A stretch of DNA of 39,780 nucleotides from CAYJLB01 sp964370845 (GTDB lineage: Bacteria; Bacillota; Clostridia; Oscillospirales; Ruminococcaceae). Below the pieces are notes generated by a model. That model saw only the letters and a program-made list of their open reading frames with translations, was not told the origin of the DNA and made no database searches. The stretch spans positions 1-39,780 of the forward strand of contig CAYJLB010000017.1 of assembly GCA_964370845.1 (NCBI GenBank), read 5' to 3'. Positions 14,636 through 23,980 of this stretch are shown in pieces (positions within the stretch are counted from its first letter, which is position 1; each line of letters opens with the position of its first letter). The position numbers and the translations under genes were made by a program.

Positions 14636-16018
14636 ATGAGCAATACTCCCATTGAGAATAAAAATGAAATAAAGGAATTTAAAAAAGTATTAATTGCTAA
14701 CAGAGGGGAAATCGCTGTTAGAATTATTAGAGCTTGTAGAGAGCTTGGAATAAGCACTGTTGCTGTGTTCTCTACTGCTGATAGAAGTGCTTTACACGCA
14801 CAAATTGCTGATGAAGCTATTTGTATTGGCCCTGCGAGCAGTAAGGATAGCTACTTGAATATGAAAGCTATTATTTCAGCTTGCGAAGTTACTGGCGCTG
14901 ATGCAATTCACCCTGGATTTGGATTTTTATCGGAAAACGCAACTTTTGCGAGAATGTGTGAAAAGTGCGGAATTACATTTATTGGTCCATCTCCCGACTC
15001 AATTGATATGCTTGGTGACAAGGCTATGGCTAAGAAAACTATGCAAGATGCTGGAGTACCTGTTATTCCTGGCTCTGAGGGTGTAGTTAAATCCGTTGCG
15101 GAAGGTTTTGAACTTTGCGAAAAAATGGGTTATCCTGTTATGGTAAAAGCTTCAGCTGGCGGTGGCGGTAGAGGTATTAGGCTTGTTAATTCTAAAGAAG
15201 AATTTGAAAATGCTTTTACAACGGCAAGTCAAGAGGCTCTTACTTGTTTTGGAAACGGTGATATTTACATTGAAAAATTTCTTGTCAATCCAAAACATAT
15301 TGAAATACAAATTCTTGCGGATAAATATGGAAATGCTGTTCATTTAGGTGAACGTGACTGTTCTATGCAAAGACGTAATCAAAAAGTTCTTGAGGAGACT
15401 CCTAGTCCGATTATGACGGAAACTTTAAGGGCGAAAATGGGTGAGGCGGCAGTAAATGCGGCTAAAGCTACAAATTATTATAATGCAGGTACAATTGAAT
15501 TTTTAGTGGACAATAAAGGCGAATTTTATTTTATGGAAATGAATACAAGAATTCAAGTTGAACACCCTGTAACTGAGGCTGTAACTGGGATTGACCTAGT
15601 TAAACAGCAAATTTTAGTAGCGGCAAATCACAAACTTTCTTTCACTCAAGAAAATATACACTTGACAGGACACGCTATTGAGTGTAGAATAAATGCAGAA
15701 AACCCTTACGAAAACTTTAGACCATCTCCGGGGAAAATTGAAGCTTTACATGTTCCAGGTGGTTTAGGTATTAGAATTGATAGTGCGGCTTATCAAGGGT
15801 ATACAATCCCTCCATACTATGATTCTATGATTGCAAAACTTATTGTTTATGGGAAAAATCGTGATGAGGCAATAAGAAAAATGAAATGGGCTTTATCTGA
15901 ATTTATTGTTGATGGTGTAAGTACAAACATTGACTTTCAAATAAATTTAATTAAAGAAAAGGCTTTTGAAGATGGGGACTATGACATTGGTTTCCTATCT
16001 CGTACTAAAGTTATCTAA
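14636..16018 (+). CDS. accC: Biotin carboxylase subunit of acetyl-CoA carboxylase
   Basis: ATP-dependent carboxylation of biotin on AccB. 460 residues, slightly longer than E. coli (449) through an N-terminal tail. Motifs: KVLIANRGEIAVRI near 18-31, ATP-grasp glycine loop KASAGGGGRGIRLV, EKFLVNPKHIEIQ, and MEMNTRIQVEHPVTE with the catalytic Glu/Arg residues. The ATG at 14636 follows AGGGAGAAAGGA. Part of the acc/fab run. Confidence 0.97.
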   Translation: MSNTPIENKNEIKEFKKVLIANRGEIAVRIIRACRELGISTVAVFSTADRSALHAQIADEAICIGPASSKDSYLNMKAIISACEVTGADAIHPGFGFLSENATFARMCEKCGITFIGPSPDSIDMLGDKAMAKKTMQDAGVPVIPGSEGVVKSVAEGFELCEKMGYPVMVKASAGGGGRGIRLVNSKEEFENAFTTASQEALTCFGNGDIYIEKFLVNPKHIEIQILADKYGNAVHLGERDCSMQRRNQKVLEETPSPIMTETLRAKMGEAAVNAAKATNYYNAGTIEFLVDNKGEFYFMEMNTRIQVEHPVTEAVTGIDLVKQQILVAANHKLSFTQENIHLTGHAIECRINAENPYENFRPSPGKIEALHVPGGLGIRIDSAAYQGYTIPPYYDSMIAKLIVYGKNRDEAIRKMKWALSEFIVDGVSTNIDFQINLIKEKAFEDGDYDIGFLSRTKVI

Positions 16019-16056
16019 GTTTTTTATTAAGAAAAAGAAAGGAATGTACATAATTT

Positions 16057-16929
16057 ATGCTAGAGGATTTGTTTTCTGTTGTAAAAACCAGATTTAACGG
16101 AGGGGAAGTTAAAAATGCTGATGGTAAAAAATCAAGCGTGCCCTCTGATTTAATGTTTAAATGTCCACGTTGCTCTCATGTAGCTTTTATGGAGGATTTT
16201 GAAAATAATAGAAAAGTTTGTCCTGAGTGTAATTATCATTCCAGATTGACTGCTAAAGAGAGAATTTTAATGACTGCTGACAAAGATACTTTCATTGAAT
16301 TTGACAGAACTATGATTAGTAAAAACCCTATTGATTTCCCTGAATATGACGAAAAGCAACAAAAGCTTCGTGCAAAAACGGGGCTAAAAGATGCGGTTGT
16401 TACTGGGGAATGTCTAATTCGTGGGTATAATGCAGTTATCATTGCTATGGATTCTCACTATATGATGGCTTCAATGGGGAGTGTTGTTGGAGAAAAAATC
16501 ACTCGTGCTATTGAATATGCTACAAAAAGAGGTTTGCCTGTCCTTGCTTTTACAGCTTCGGGTGGTGCTAGAATGCAAGAGGGAACTGTTTCTCTTATGC
16601 AAATGGCTAAAACTTCGGGCGCTGTTGCAAAACATGGCGAGGCTGGACTTTTATATGTAAGCATTATGACCGACCCTACTACTGGTGGTGTTACCGCTTC
16701 TTTTGCATCTCTTGGTGATATTATTATCGCTGAACCTAAGGTGTTAATTGGTTTTGCAGGGCGTAGAGTTATTGAGGGAACTATCAAACAAAAGCTTCCC
16801 GATGACTTCCAATCTGCTGAGTTTATGCAAAAAAATGGCTTTGTTGATATGATTGTAGAAAGAAAGAGAATGAGAAGAACTCTTTCAAATATACTTAAAT
16901 TGCACAATGTCCGCCGTAGTGTTGTTTAA
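16057..16929 (+). CDS. accD: Acetyl-CoA carboxylase carboxyltransferase beta subunit
   Basis: With AccA, transfers the carboxyl group from biotin to acetyl-CoA. 290 residues. N-terminal four-cysteine zinc ribbon (CPRC near 35-38 and CPEC near 56-59), then the crotonase-like carboxyltransferase domain with TASGGARMQEGT and DPTTGGVTASFA. The ATG at 16057 follows AAAGAAAGGA. 17 bp precede the ribosome-site region of accA. Confidence 0.97.
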   Translation: MLEDLFSVVKTRFNGGEVKNADGKKSSVPSDLMFKCPRCSHVAFMEDFENNRKVCPECNYHSRLTAKERILMTADKDTFIEFDRTMISKNPIDFPEYDEKQQKLRAKTGLKDAVVTGECLIRGYNAVIIAMDSHYMMASMGSVVGEKITRAIEYATKRGLPVLAFTASGGARMQEGTVSLMQMAKTSGAVAKHGEAGLLYVSIMTDPTTGGVTASFASLGDIIIAEPKVLIGFAGRRVIEGTIKQKLPDDFQSAEFMQKNGFVDMIVERKRMRRTLSNILKLHNVRRSVV

Positions 16930-16961
16930 AATTAAATTAGAAAGGGTTGAATTTTTCAAAA

Positions 16962-17765
16962 ATGAGTAAACTATCTCCATGTGACCGTCTTGATATAATA
17001 AGACATAAGAATAGACCTACTGTAAATGATTATATACCTAAGATTTTTACCGATTTTTATGAAATGCACGGCGACAGATTAGTTGGGGACGATGGCGCTA
17101 TTATGGGCGGAATTGCCCTTTTAGACGGAATGCCTGTAACTATTATCGCTCAAGTAAAAGGTAGAAATTTAGATGAAAATAAGCATTGTAATTTTGCAAT
17201 GCCACACCCTGAAGGCTATAGAAAGGCTTTAAGGCTTGCTAAACAAGCTGAAAAGTTTAAAAGACCGATTATTTGTCTAATTGACACTCCTGGTGCATAT
17301 TGTGGTGTTGACGCTGAAAAAAGAGGTCAGGGTGAGGCTATCGCTAAAAATATTGCTGAATTTATGATGCTAAAAACTCCTATTATTTCCATTGTTCTTG
17401 GTGAAGGTGGAAGTGGTGGAGCATTAGCTCTTGGTGTTTGTGATGAACTTGCTATGCTTGAAAATTCATTATATTCAGTAATATCACCTCGTGGTTTTGC
17501 AAGTATCCTATGGAAAGACGCATCTCGTGAGCGTGAAGCTTGCGATATGATGAAAATTACTTCTGATGATATGTATGCTTTAAGCATTGCTGAAAAGGTG
17601 ATTTCCGAGCCTGTAGGGGGCGCACATTGTGATGTTGAGGAGATTTCCGAGAACATTCACGATTACTTAGTTGATATTTTAGCAAAAAAAGTTGAAATAC
17701 CTATTGACGTTTTGCTAAATGCAAGGTATACTAAGTTTAGAAAAATTGGTGAGTTTCTTGAATAA
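16962..17765 (+). CDS. accA: Acetyl-CoA carboxylase carboxyltransferase alpha subunit
   Basis: Partner of AccD. 267 residues, shorter than E. coli AccA (about 319), mainly at the N-terminus. Motifs: DTPGAYCGVDAEKRGQ, GEGGSGGALALG and SVISPRGFASILWKD. The start was set at ATG 16962. The upstream TTG at 16947 directly abuts the AAAGGG ribosome site and so cannot be used with it, although the resulting 15-nt spacing is a little long. Confidence 0.95.
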   Translation: MSKLSPCDRLDIIRHKNRPTVNDYIPKIFTDFYEMHGDRLVGDDGAIMGGIALLDGMPVTIIAQVKGRNLDENKHCNFAMPHPEGYRKALRLAKQAEKFKRPIICLIDTPGAYCGVDAEKRGQGEAIAKNIAEFMMLKTPIISIVLGEGGSGGALALGVCDELAMLENSLYSVISPRGFASILWKDASREREACDMMKITSDDMYALSIAEKVISEPVGGAHCDVEEISENIHDYLVDILAKKVEIPIDVLLNARYTKFRKIGEFLE

Positions 17766-17796
17766 AAGTTGTCTTTAACCAATAAATATGATTATA

Positions 17797-17813
17797 ACGA
17801 AGGTAAACTTCGT
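17797..17813 (+). repeat. Small hairpin between accA and acpP
   Basis: ACGAAG-GTAAA-CTTCGT, a 6-bp perfect stem without a T-run, in the 89-bp gap. Not a terminator; it may protect or set a processing point for the abundant acpP message. Confidence 0.35.
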
Positions 17814-17854
17814 AATAATATAAAACAAAATTTACATGAATGGAGGGTATTATA

Positions 17855-18082
17855 ATGGTATTTGATAAGATTAAAGATATTGTTGTTGACCAACTAGACG
17901 TTGATGCTGATTCAGTGAAAATGGAATCATCCATTATAGATGATTTAGGTGCTGACTCACTTGATGTTATCGATTTAATTATGTCATTTGAAGAGGAATT
18001 CGATATTGAAATCCCTGATGACCAAGTTGAAAATGTTAAAACTATTGGCGACGTTGTTAAATTTATTGAAGAAAATTCATAA
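17855..18082 (+). CDS. acpP: Acyl carrier protein
   Basis: Carries growing acyl chains on 4'-phosphopantetheine. 75 residues, acidic, four-helix size. Attachment Ser35 lies in DDLGADSLDVIDL. The ATG at 17840 in the same frame overlaps the TGGAGGGT ribosome site, so ATG 17855 is the start; it gives the usual MVFDKIKDIV beginning. Last gene of the FASII cluster, followed by a terminator. Confidence 0.97.
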   Translation: MVFDKIKDIVVDQLDVDADSVKMESSIIDDLGADSLDVIDLIMSFEEEFDIEIPDDQVENVKTIGDVVKFIEENS

Positions 18083-18111
18083 TTTACAATTAGTTAATCA
18101 AAGTTATAGGG

Positions 18112-18133
18112 CGGACAGCTTAATTGCTGTTCG
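18112..18133 (+). terminator. Intrinsic terminator of the FASII cluster
   Basis: CGGACAGC and GCTGTTCG pair (one G-U) around TTAATT, followed by TCTTTATTCTTTTT. It lies 29 bp after the acpP stop. Confidence 0.8.
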
Positions 18134-18170
18134 TCTTTATTCTTTTTATAGCATTAATTGGTTTAAACCC

Positions 18171-18199
18171 TTGACATAAATGAGTTTTTATGAGATAAT
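18171..18199 (+). promoter_or_regulatory. SigA promoter of valS
   Basis: TTGACA (18171-18176), 17-nt spacer, GATAAT (18194-18199), 39 bp ahead of the valS start. The leader is about 30 nt, too short for a T-box. Confidence 0.8.
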
Positions 18200-18238
18200 T
18201 TAATTTGACTTATAATAATTTTAAAAAGGAGAATTTTA

Positions 18239-20857
18239 GTGAAAAAAGAACTTTCAAAACTCTACAGTCCTAGCGAAGTAGAGGACAAAATATATAAATA
18301 TTGGATGGATAAAGAATGCTTTAAAGCTAGTGTTGATAAGGAGAAAAAACCTTATACAATTGTAATTCCACCTCCAAACATCACGGGGCAACTTCATATG
18401 GGACATGCCCTTGATAACACTTTGCAAGATATTTTAATTAGATATAAAAGAATGAGTGGTTTTTCTGCTTTATGGCTTCCTGGAACTGACCACGCTGCTA
18501 TTGCTACTGAGGCGAAAATTGTTGAAGCAATGAGAGGCGAGGGCATTACTAAAGAGGAAATCGGTAGAGAAGCATTTTTGGAACGCGCTTGGAAATGGAA
18601 AGAACAATACGGCGGTAGAATTGTTGAACAATTGAAAAAATTAGGTTCTTCTTGCGACTGGTCTAGGGAAAGATTTACTATGGACGAGGGTTGTAATAAG
18701 GCTGTAAACGAAGTTTTTGTAAATTTATACAACAAAGGCTTGATTTATCGTGGGGAAAGAATTATAAATTGGTGCCCTCACTGTAAAACTTCAATTTCTG
18801 ATGCGGAAGTAAATTACGAAGATAAAGCTGGACATTTTTGGCATATTCGCTATCCTTTCAAAGATGGAAGCGGTTATATGGAACTTGCTACTACACGTCC
18901 TGAAACATTACTTGGAGATACTGCTGTTGCTGTAAATCCAAATGATGAACGATATAAAGATTTGGTTGGAAAAACTTTGATTTTGCCACTTGTTGGTAGA
19001 GAAATTCCTGTTGTTGCTGATGATTATGTTGAGTCCGATTTTGGTACTGGTGTAGTAAAAATTACTCCAGCCCACGACCCTAACGACTTTGAAGTTGGTT
19101 TAAGACATAATTTACCAATTATTTGCGTAATGACTGATGAAGCGAAAATTACTTCTGATTACGAAAAATATGCAGGTATGGATAGATATGACGCAAGAAA
19201 AGCTGTTGTAAAAGACCTTGAGGAAGGCGGATTTTTAATCAAAGTTGAAGACCATGCCCACAACGTTGGTACTTGTTATAGATGTACAACTACAGTTGAA
19301 CCAAAAGTTTCAACGCAATGGTTTGTAAAAATGGAACCTTTGGCAAAACCAGCTATTGAAGCAGTTCAAACTGGTGAAACTAAATTTATTCCTGAGAGAT
19401 TTAACAAAATTTATTATCACTGGTTGGAAAATATCCGTGACTGGTGTATTTCTCGTCAAGTTTGGTGGGGACATCAAATTCCTGCTTATTACTGCGATTG
19501 TGGTGAGATGATTGTTTCAAAAGATGAAGTGAAAGCTTGCCCTAAATGTGCTGGAAAAGTAACTCGTGATAACGATACTTTGGACACTTGGTTTTCTTCT
19601 GCTTTATGGCCATTCTCAACTCTTGGTTTCCCAAACAAAACTGAAGATTTAGATTATTTTTATCCAACATCAACTTTAGTTACTGGATATGATATAATTT
19701 TCTTCTGGGTTGTAAGAATGATGTTTTCTGGAATTGAACATATGGGGAAAATTCCTTTTGATACAGTTTTAATCCATGGTTTAGTAAGAGATTCACAAGG
19801 AAGAAAAATGTCTAAATCTTTAGGCAATGGAATTGATCCACTTGAAATTATTGATGAATATGGTGCAGATGCTTTAAGATTTATGCTTGCAACAGGAAAT
19901 TCTCCTGGAAACGATATGCGTTTTATGGAGGAAAAAGTTAAGTCTTCAAGAAATTTCGCTAATAAACTTTGGAATGCTTCAAGATTTATTATGATGAATT
20001 TACCTGAAGGATTTGAATTTGAAAAACTACCTGAAAACCTTAACACTGAGGATAAATGGGTTATCTCAAAATTCAATACTTTAGCTAAAGAAGTTAACGA
20101 AAATATCGACAGCTTTGAACTTGGAGTTGCTGTACAAAAATTATATGACTTTATTTGGGACGTATATTGTGACTGGTATATTGAACTTACAAAACCTCGT
20201 ATTACAGCGGGCGGTGAGGACGCTAAAACTGCTCAAACTGTACTTGTGTTCATTATGCAAGGAATGTTAAAACTTCTACACCCATTTATGCCTTTTGTTA
20301 CAGAAGAAATTTGGCAAGTTTTAACTAATGAAAAATCGCCTTTAATGCTTGAAACAATGCCTGTTTTTGATGAAAAATTAGCGTTTACTGCTGAAGAAAC
20401 TTCTTTTGAGAAAATAATTTCAGCTATTAAAGGAATTAGAAACTGTAGAGCGCAAATGAATGTTGTTCCGTCTGTTAAAGCGGCACTTCACATTGAAACT
20501 ACTGACAAAGAAATTTTCGAGGGTGGAAAAATGTTCTTTGAAAGACTTGCGTCTGCTTCGGAAGTTATAATTTCTGATAAAGTTGAACTTACTGACGCTG
20601 CGACAGTTGTAACCGATTCTGCTAGAATTTTCATTCCTCTTGACGATTTAATTGATAAGGAAAAAGAACTAGCTAGACTTGAAAAAGAGAAAGCTACTGT
20701 TCAAAAAGATATTGATTTCTTATCGGGAAAACTTAATAACGAGGGCTTTGTTGCAAAAGCTCCTGAAAAATTAATTCTTGCTGAAAAAGAAAAATTAGCT
20801 AAAGCTCAAGGAAAAATGGACAAAATTTTAGAGAGTATTAACTCAATGAAAAAATAA
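18239..20857 (+). CDS. valS: Valyl-tRNA synthetase
   Basis: Charges tRNA-Val. 872 residues, class I synthetase. The HIGH-type motif is in PPNITGQLHMGHAL (about 42-55), the CP1 editing domain follows with TTRPETLLGDTA, KMSKS is near 523-527 (GRKMSKSLGNG), then the anticodon-binding domain. A C-terminal coiled coil (about 800-872, Lys/Glu-rich) is typical of ValS. The start codon is GTG at 18239, with AAAAAGGAG 8 nt upstream. Preceded by its own strong promoter. Confidence 0.98.
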   Translation: MKKELSKLYSPSEVEDKIYKYWMDKECFKASVDKEKKPYTIVIPPPNITGQLHMGHALDNTLQDILIRYKRMSGFSALWLPGTDHAAIATEAKIVEAMRGEGITKEEIGREAFLERAWKWKEQYGGRIVEQLKKLGSSCDWSRERFTMDEGCNKAVNEVFVNLYNKGLIYRGERIINWCPHCKTSISDAEVNYEDKAGHFWHIRYPFKDGSGYMELATTRPETLLGDTAVAVNPNDERYKDLVGKTLILPLVGREIPVVADDYVESDFGTGVVKITPAHDPNDFEVGLRHNLPIICVMTDEAKITSDYEKYAGMDRYDARKAVVKDLEEGGFLIKVEDHAHNVGTCYRCTTTVEPKVSTQWFVKMEPLAKPAIEAVQTGETKFIPERFNKIYYHWLENIRDWCISRQVWWGHQIPAYYCDCGEMIVSKDEVKACPKCAGKVTRDNDTLDTWFSSALWPFSTLGFPNKTEDLDYFYPTSTLVTGYDIIFFWVVRMMFSGIEHMGKIPFDTVLIHGLVRDSQGRKMSKSLGNGIDPLEIIDEYGADALRFMLATGNSPGNDMRFMEEKVKSSRNFANKLWNASRFIMMNLPEGFEFEKLPENLNTEDKWVISKFNTLAKEVNENIDSFELGVAVQKLYDFIWDVYCDWYIELTKPRITAGGEDAKTAQTVLVFIMQGMLKLLHPFMPFVTEEIWQVLTNEKSPLMLETMPVFDEKLAFTAEETSFEKIISAIKGIRNCRAQMNVVPSVKAALHIETTDKEIFEGGKMFFERLASASEVIISDKVELTDAATVVTDSARIFIPLDDLIDKEKELARLEKEKATVQKDIDFLSGKLNNEGFVAKAPEKLILAEKEKLAKAQGKMDKILESINSMKK

Positions 20858-20862
20858 AAGGT

Positions 20863-20891
20863 AAAGAGGTTGTGAATTTCACAGCCTCTTT
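20863..20891 (+). terminator. Hairpin between valS and folC, weak terminator
   Basis: AAAGAGGTTGTG and CACAGCCTCTTT pair (one G-U) around AATTT. Only three T follow, so it probably reduces rather than stops transcription into folC, whose ribosome site begins 10 bp further on. Confidence 0.55.
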
Positions 20892-20914
20892 CCAATATAA
20901 AAGGGGAGTTCGCT

Positions 20915-22180
20915 TTGAATTTTAATCAAACAATGGATTTTATAAACAGTTTTTCTAAAGGTGGAAAGAGAATTATCGACCTTACGAGGATTTTATCCTT
21001 AATGGAAAAACTCGATAACCCGCATAAAAAGCTGAAATATATTCATGTTGCTGGGACAAATGGGAAAGGCTCTGTTTGTCAAATGTTCAATGAAATTTTA
21101 ATTTTACAAGGGTATAAAACGGGGCTTTATACTTCGCCTTTTATTGTGGAATATCGTGATAGAATTAAAATTAATGGCAAAATGATTGAAAAGGAAATCC
21201 TTTGTGAAATTACTCTTGCTGTAAAATCTGAATGGGAGAAACTCCCCGACAAAGAAGATTTTTCACAATTTGAAATTTCCACAGCAATTGCTTTTTCTTA
21301 TTTTGCAAAGGAAAAATGTGATTTTGTAATTTCCGAAACAGGTATCGGTGGACTTTTGGACTCAACGAACATTGTAAAAGCTCCTGTTTTGTCGGTTATA
21401 ACGTCAATTTCCCTAGACCATACTTTTGTTTTAGGCTCAACTTTAAAAGAAATTGCATTGCAAAAAGGTGGAATTATCAAAGAAAGTCGCCCTTGCGTTT
21501 TGTCTTGCTTTAATGAAAAAGAAGTAGAAGAAGTAATTTTTTCTATTGGAAAAGAAAAAAACAGCAAAGTAATTATTCCAAATACAGATGAAATTAAAGT
21601 GATTTTCGAAAGTGTTAATGGAAATGATTTTTATTACAAAGGTGAAAAATTCGCCACTAAAATGAGCGGAAGACATCAAATTATTAATGCACTTACTGTG
21701 ATAGAAGGTGTAGAAATTCTCCGAGAAAATGGAGTTATCATTTCTGCTGAGAATATGCAAAAGGGGATTGAAAACGCAAGTGTTCCCTCCCGTCTTGAGG
21801 TTGTAAAAAATAATCCTACCATAATTTTAGACGGTGCGCACAACGTTTCTGCAATGAAATCGCTAGCTTCCCACCTTAACAAATATTCTCAAAATAAAAT
21901 TTTGATGATTGGAATGATGAAAGATAAAGATGTGAAAAATTCTATTGAAGAAATTGTAAATTCAGTTGATGAAATTTTTGTTGTAGATGATTTTATTGAA
22001 AATGCAATTTCAAAAAATGACTTAAAAGAAATGTTTTTCCAAGCAGGAAAAATTGCTAACACAGCAGAAAATTCTTTAGAAACTTTAGAAAAAATAATTT
22101 TATCGGCAAAAAAAGATGATGTTATAATTGTTTGTGGGTCATTATATTTAACCTCACATTTGCGAAAATATTTTAATTAA
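20915..22180 (+). CDS. folC: Folylpolyglutamate / dihydrofolate synthase
   Basis: Adds glutamate to folates (and in many bacteria makes dihydrofolate). 421 residues, Mur ligase fold. P-loop AGTNGKGSV (about 47-55), SPFIVEYRDRI, ETGIGGLLDSTN and LDGAHN are FolC signatures. The TTG start at 20915 has AAGGGGAG 6-7 nt upstream and gives the family-typical MNF..TMDFI beginning; ATG at 20933 is a poorer alternative. A different gene from the later folT, but in the same vitamin pathway. Confidence 0.94.
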   Translation: MNFNQTMDFINSFSKGGKRIIDLTRILSLMEKLDNPHKKLKYIHVAGTNGKGSVCQMFNEILILQGYKTGLYTSPFIVEYRDRIKINGKMIEKEILCEITLAVKSEWEKLPDKEDFSQFEISTAIAFSYFAKEKCDFVISETGIGGLLDSTNIVKAPVLSVITSISLDHTFVLGSTLKEIALQKGGIIKESRPCVLSCFNEKEVEEVIFSIGKEKNSKVIIPNTDEIKVIFESVNGNDFYYKGEKFATKMSGRHQIINALTVIEGVEILRENGVIISAENMQKGIENASVPSRLEVVKNNPTIILDGAHNVSAMKSLASHLNKYSQNKILMIGMMKDKDVKNSIEEIVNSVDEIFVVDDFIENAISKNDLKEMFFQAGKIANTAENSLETLEKIILSAKKDDVIIVCGSLYLTSHLRKYFN

Positions 22181-22193
22181 TAATATAGATTAT

Positions 22194-22221
22194 AAGATAG
22201 CTTGAAATTTCAGGCTATCTT
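22194..22221 (+). terminator. Intrinsic terminator of folC
   Basis: AAGATAGC and GCTATCTT arms with an inner TTGAAATTTCAG stem, followed by TTTTTTT. It lies 13 bp after the folC stop. Confidence 0.88.
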
Positions 22222-22334
22222 TTTTTTGTCAAAATAAAAAAATTAACAAATTCCAAATTGCGACATTTTTCTTGTCATATTGTAATTATAATTTGAATAA
22301 GATAATGATTTTTACGAAAGGAAAATTTAAATTT

Positions 22335-22646
22335 ATGAAAATAGAAATTAATGATGAAACTTTGGTTGTTTGCTTAAATGGTGAGATTGACCATCATTCA
22401 GCTAAAGATATTCGTAGTGAAATTGATAAAAAAATATATGAAACTATGCCAAAAAGCTTAGTTCTTGACTTTGATAAAGTTAGTTTTATGGACAGTTCGG
22501 GTATTGGTCTTGTTATTGGAAGATATAAACTTATTAACGAGTTCGACGGGGAAATTGTTGTTGCGAATTTACAACCTTCCATTGCAAAAGTTATGAAACT
22601 TTCCGGAATTGATAAGTTTGCAAAAATTGTTTCAACGAAAAAATAA
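22335..22646 (+). CDS. spoIIAA: Anti-sigma F factor antagonist SpoIIAA
   Basis: Releases SigF from SpoIIAB in the forespore when dephosphorylated. 103 residues, STAS domain. The phosphorylation motif is FMDSSGIGLVIGRYK (Ser54/Ser55; the second serine matches the phosphosite of Bacillus SpoIIAA). ATG 22335 has GAAAGGA at the usual spacing; longer readings upstream start without a ribosome site. First gene of the three-gene spoIIA operon, 24 bp before spoIIAB. A GAAT at 22295-22298 could be part of a SigH promoter, but no AGGA-type -35 is visible. Confidence 0.95.
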   Translation: MKIEINDETLVVCLNGEIDHHSAKDIRSEIDKKIYETMPKSLVLDFDKVSFMDSSGIGLVIGRYKLINEFDGEIVVANLQPSIAKVMKLSGIDKFAKIVSTKK

Positions 22647-22670
22647 GAATTAGTGAAAGGATAAATTTTT

Positions 22671-23114
22671 ATGAAAATTATTAATGAAGCTAAGATTAGC
22701 TTTTTAAGTAAATCGGTAAATGAAAGTTTTGTTAGGATTGCAGTTTCAGGGTTTATTGCAGGACTTGACCCTAACGCAGAAGAACTTGCAGATATAAAAA
22801 CTGCACTTTCCGAAGCAGTGACAAATTCAATTGTCCACGGTTATAAGGATATTGTGGGGAAAATTGATGTTTTACTTAGAATTATTGATGGAAACGTTAT
22901 TTACATAAAGGTTAGAGATTATGGCTGTGGAATTGAGGATATTGAAAAAGCAAAAACTCCTCTTTTTACAACTGACCCTGAGGGAGAAAGAGCAGGACTT
23001 GGTTTTGCTGTAATGGAAAGCTTTATGGACAAGCTCGTAATAAAAAGTAAGTCACAGCGTGGAACTACTGTAATTATGAGCAGAAAAATCAAATCCAAAA
23101 ATTTAGAGGACTAA
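22671..23114 (+). CDS. spoIIAB: Anti-sigma F factor SpoIIAB (serine kinase)
   Basis: Binds and inhibits SigF and phosphorylates SpoIIAA. 147 residues, GHKL ATPase fold. N-box EAVTNSIVHGY (about 46-56), G1 DYGCGIED (about 84-91) and G2 ERAGLGFAVMESF (about 106-118) are intact, so it should be an active kinase. GAAAGGA ahead of ATG 22671. Between spoIIAA and sigF. Confidence 0.97.
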   Translation: MKIINEAKISFLSKSVNESFVRIAVSGFIAGLDPNAEELADIKTALSEAVTNSIVHGYKDIVGKIDVLLRIIDGNVIYIKVRDYGCGIEDIEKAKTPLFTTDPEGERAGLGFAVMESFMDKLVIKSKSQRGTTVIMSRKIKSKNLED

Positions 23115-23138
23115 CTCTAGAAAGGACTGGGCATAAGA

Positions 23139-23798
23139 ATGAACAACTATGACGATACCTTTATTGAGGGGAATTTGGGGCTTGTACATCTTTGTGCCAA
23201 TAGATTTCGTGGGCGTGGAATTGAGTATGATGACCTTTATGGTGCGGGTTGTATTGGGTTAATTAAGGCTGCGAAGGGGTTTGATGAAAATAGAGGAGTA
23301 AAGTTTTCAACCTATGCAGTTCCCGTGATTTTAGGAGAAGTAAAAAGGCTTTTTCGTGACGGTGGAGCAATTAAAGTTAGCAGAAGTATAAAAGAAACCT
23401 CCCTTAAAATTACTCGATTTCGGGAAAGGTTTTTGCTTGCACATGGACGAGAGCCTACAATTTCCGAGTTAAGCGCTATGGCAGAAGTTTCGGAAGAAAT
23501 GGTTGTGGAAGCGTTAAACGTGGCACTCCCCCCTATAAGTTTAACGGAAACTTTAGATGATAGTGGCGGACAAACGGATATTCCAGTAGATGCGCCCGAT
23601 GGAGAAATTGCAGATATTATTTCTTTAAGGCAGATAATGAGCGAACTTGACGCAAAAGACAGAAAACTCATCTACCTTCGATATTTTTCCAATAAAACCC
23701 AAACCCAAACCGCAAAAGAACTAGAAATGACACAAGTACAAGTTTCAAGGCGAGAGAAAAAGTTGCTTTCTCAAATGAAAGTTGCACTGCTGGAATAA
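23139..23798 (+). CDS. sigF: RNA polymerase sporulation sigma factor SigF
   Basis: Early forespore sigma factor held by SpoIIAB. 219 residues, shorter than Bacillus SigF (255), mostly at the N-terminus. Region 2 has DLYGAGCIGLIKAAKGFDE and KFSTYAVPVILGEVKRLFRD. Region 4 has LIYLRYFSNKTQTQTAKELE and a helix-turn-helix reading QVQVSRREKKLL. Downstream there is no spoVA gene or recognised terminator until the hairpin at 23981. Confidence 0.95.
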   Translation: MNNYDDTFIEGNLGLVHLCANRFRGRGIEYDDLYGAGCIGLIKAAKGFDENRGVKFSTYAVPVILGEVKRLFRDGGAIKVSRSIKETSLKITRFRERFLLAHGREPTISELSAMAEVSEEMVVEALNVALPPISLTETLDDSGGQTDIPVDAPDGEIADIISLRQIMSELDAKDRKLIYLRYFSNKTQTQTAKELEMTQVQVSRREKKLLSQMKVALLE

Positions 23799-23924
23799 AG
23801 ATTTAATATGTTTTTTGTAAAATAATATATCAAAAATAGATTAAAATGCTAGTTTTTGGTCATAATTTAGAGCATATTCACATTTTTTACGAAAATATTT
23901 GCAGAAACATTTAACTTTGTTTCG

Positions 23925-23953
23925 TTGACTTTATGCAAATTAAATGATATAAT
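23925..23953 (+). promoter_or_regulatory. Strong SigA-type promoter in the sigF-helicase gap
   Basis: TTGACT, 17-nt spacer, perfect TATAAT (23948-23953). The predicted start is about 23960, only some 20 nt before a terminator hairpin and 276 nt before the helicase ATG. Confidence 0.7.
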
Positions 23954-23980
23954 TTAAGAGTATAAAAATCATTTGTTTGT

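Noticed and set aside
16458..16907. Long open frame antisense to accD (149 codons)
   Set aside because: It lies fully within a conserved gene, has no ribosome site and no recognisable protein motif. Similar antisense frames occur opposite most genes here, for example within fabK, valS, aroE and folC.
18200..18238. T-box leader for valS
   Set aside because: The promoter lies only 39 bp ahead of the start; there is no room for a specifier loop or T-box sequence.
22272..22334. Upstream extension of spoIIAA
   Set aside because: The extra 21 residues have no ribosome site, contain the GAAAGGA of the real start, and are absent from known SpoIIAA proteins.
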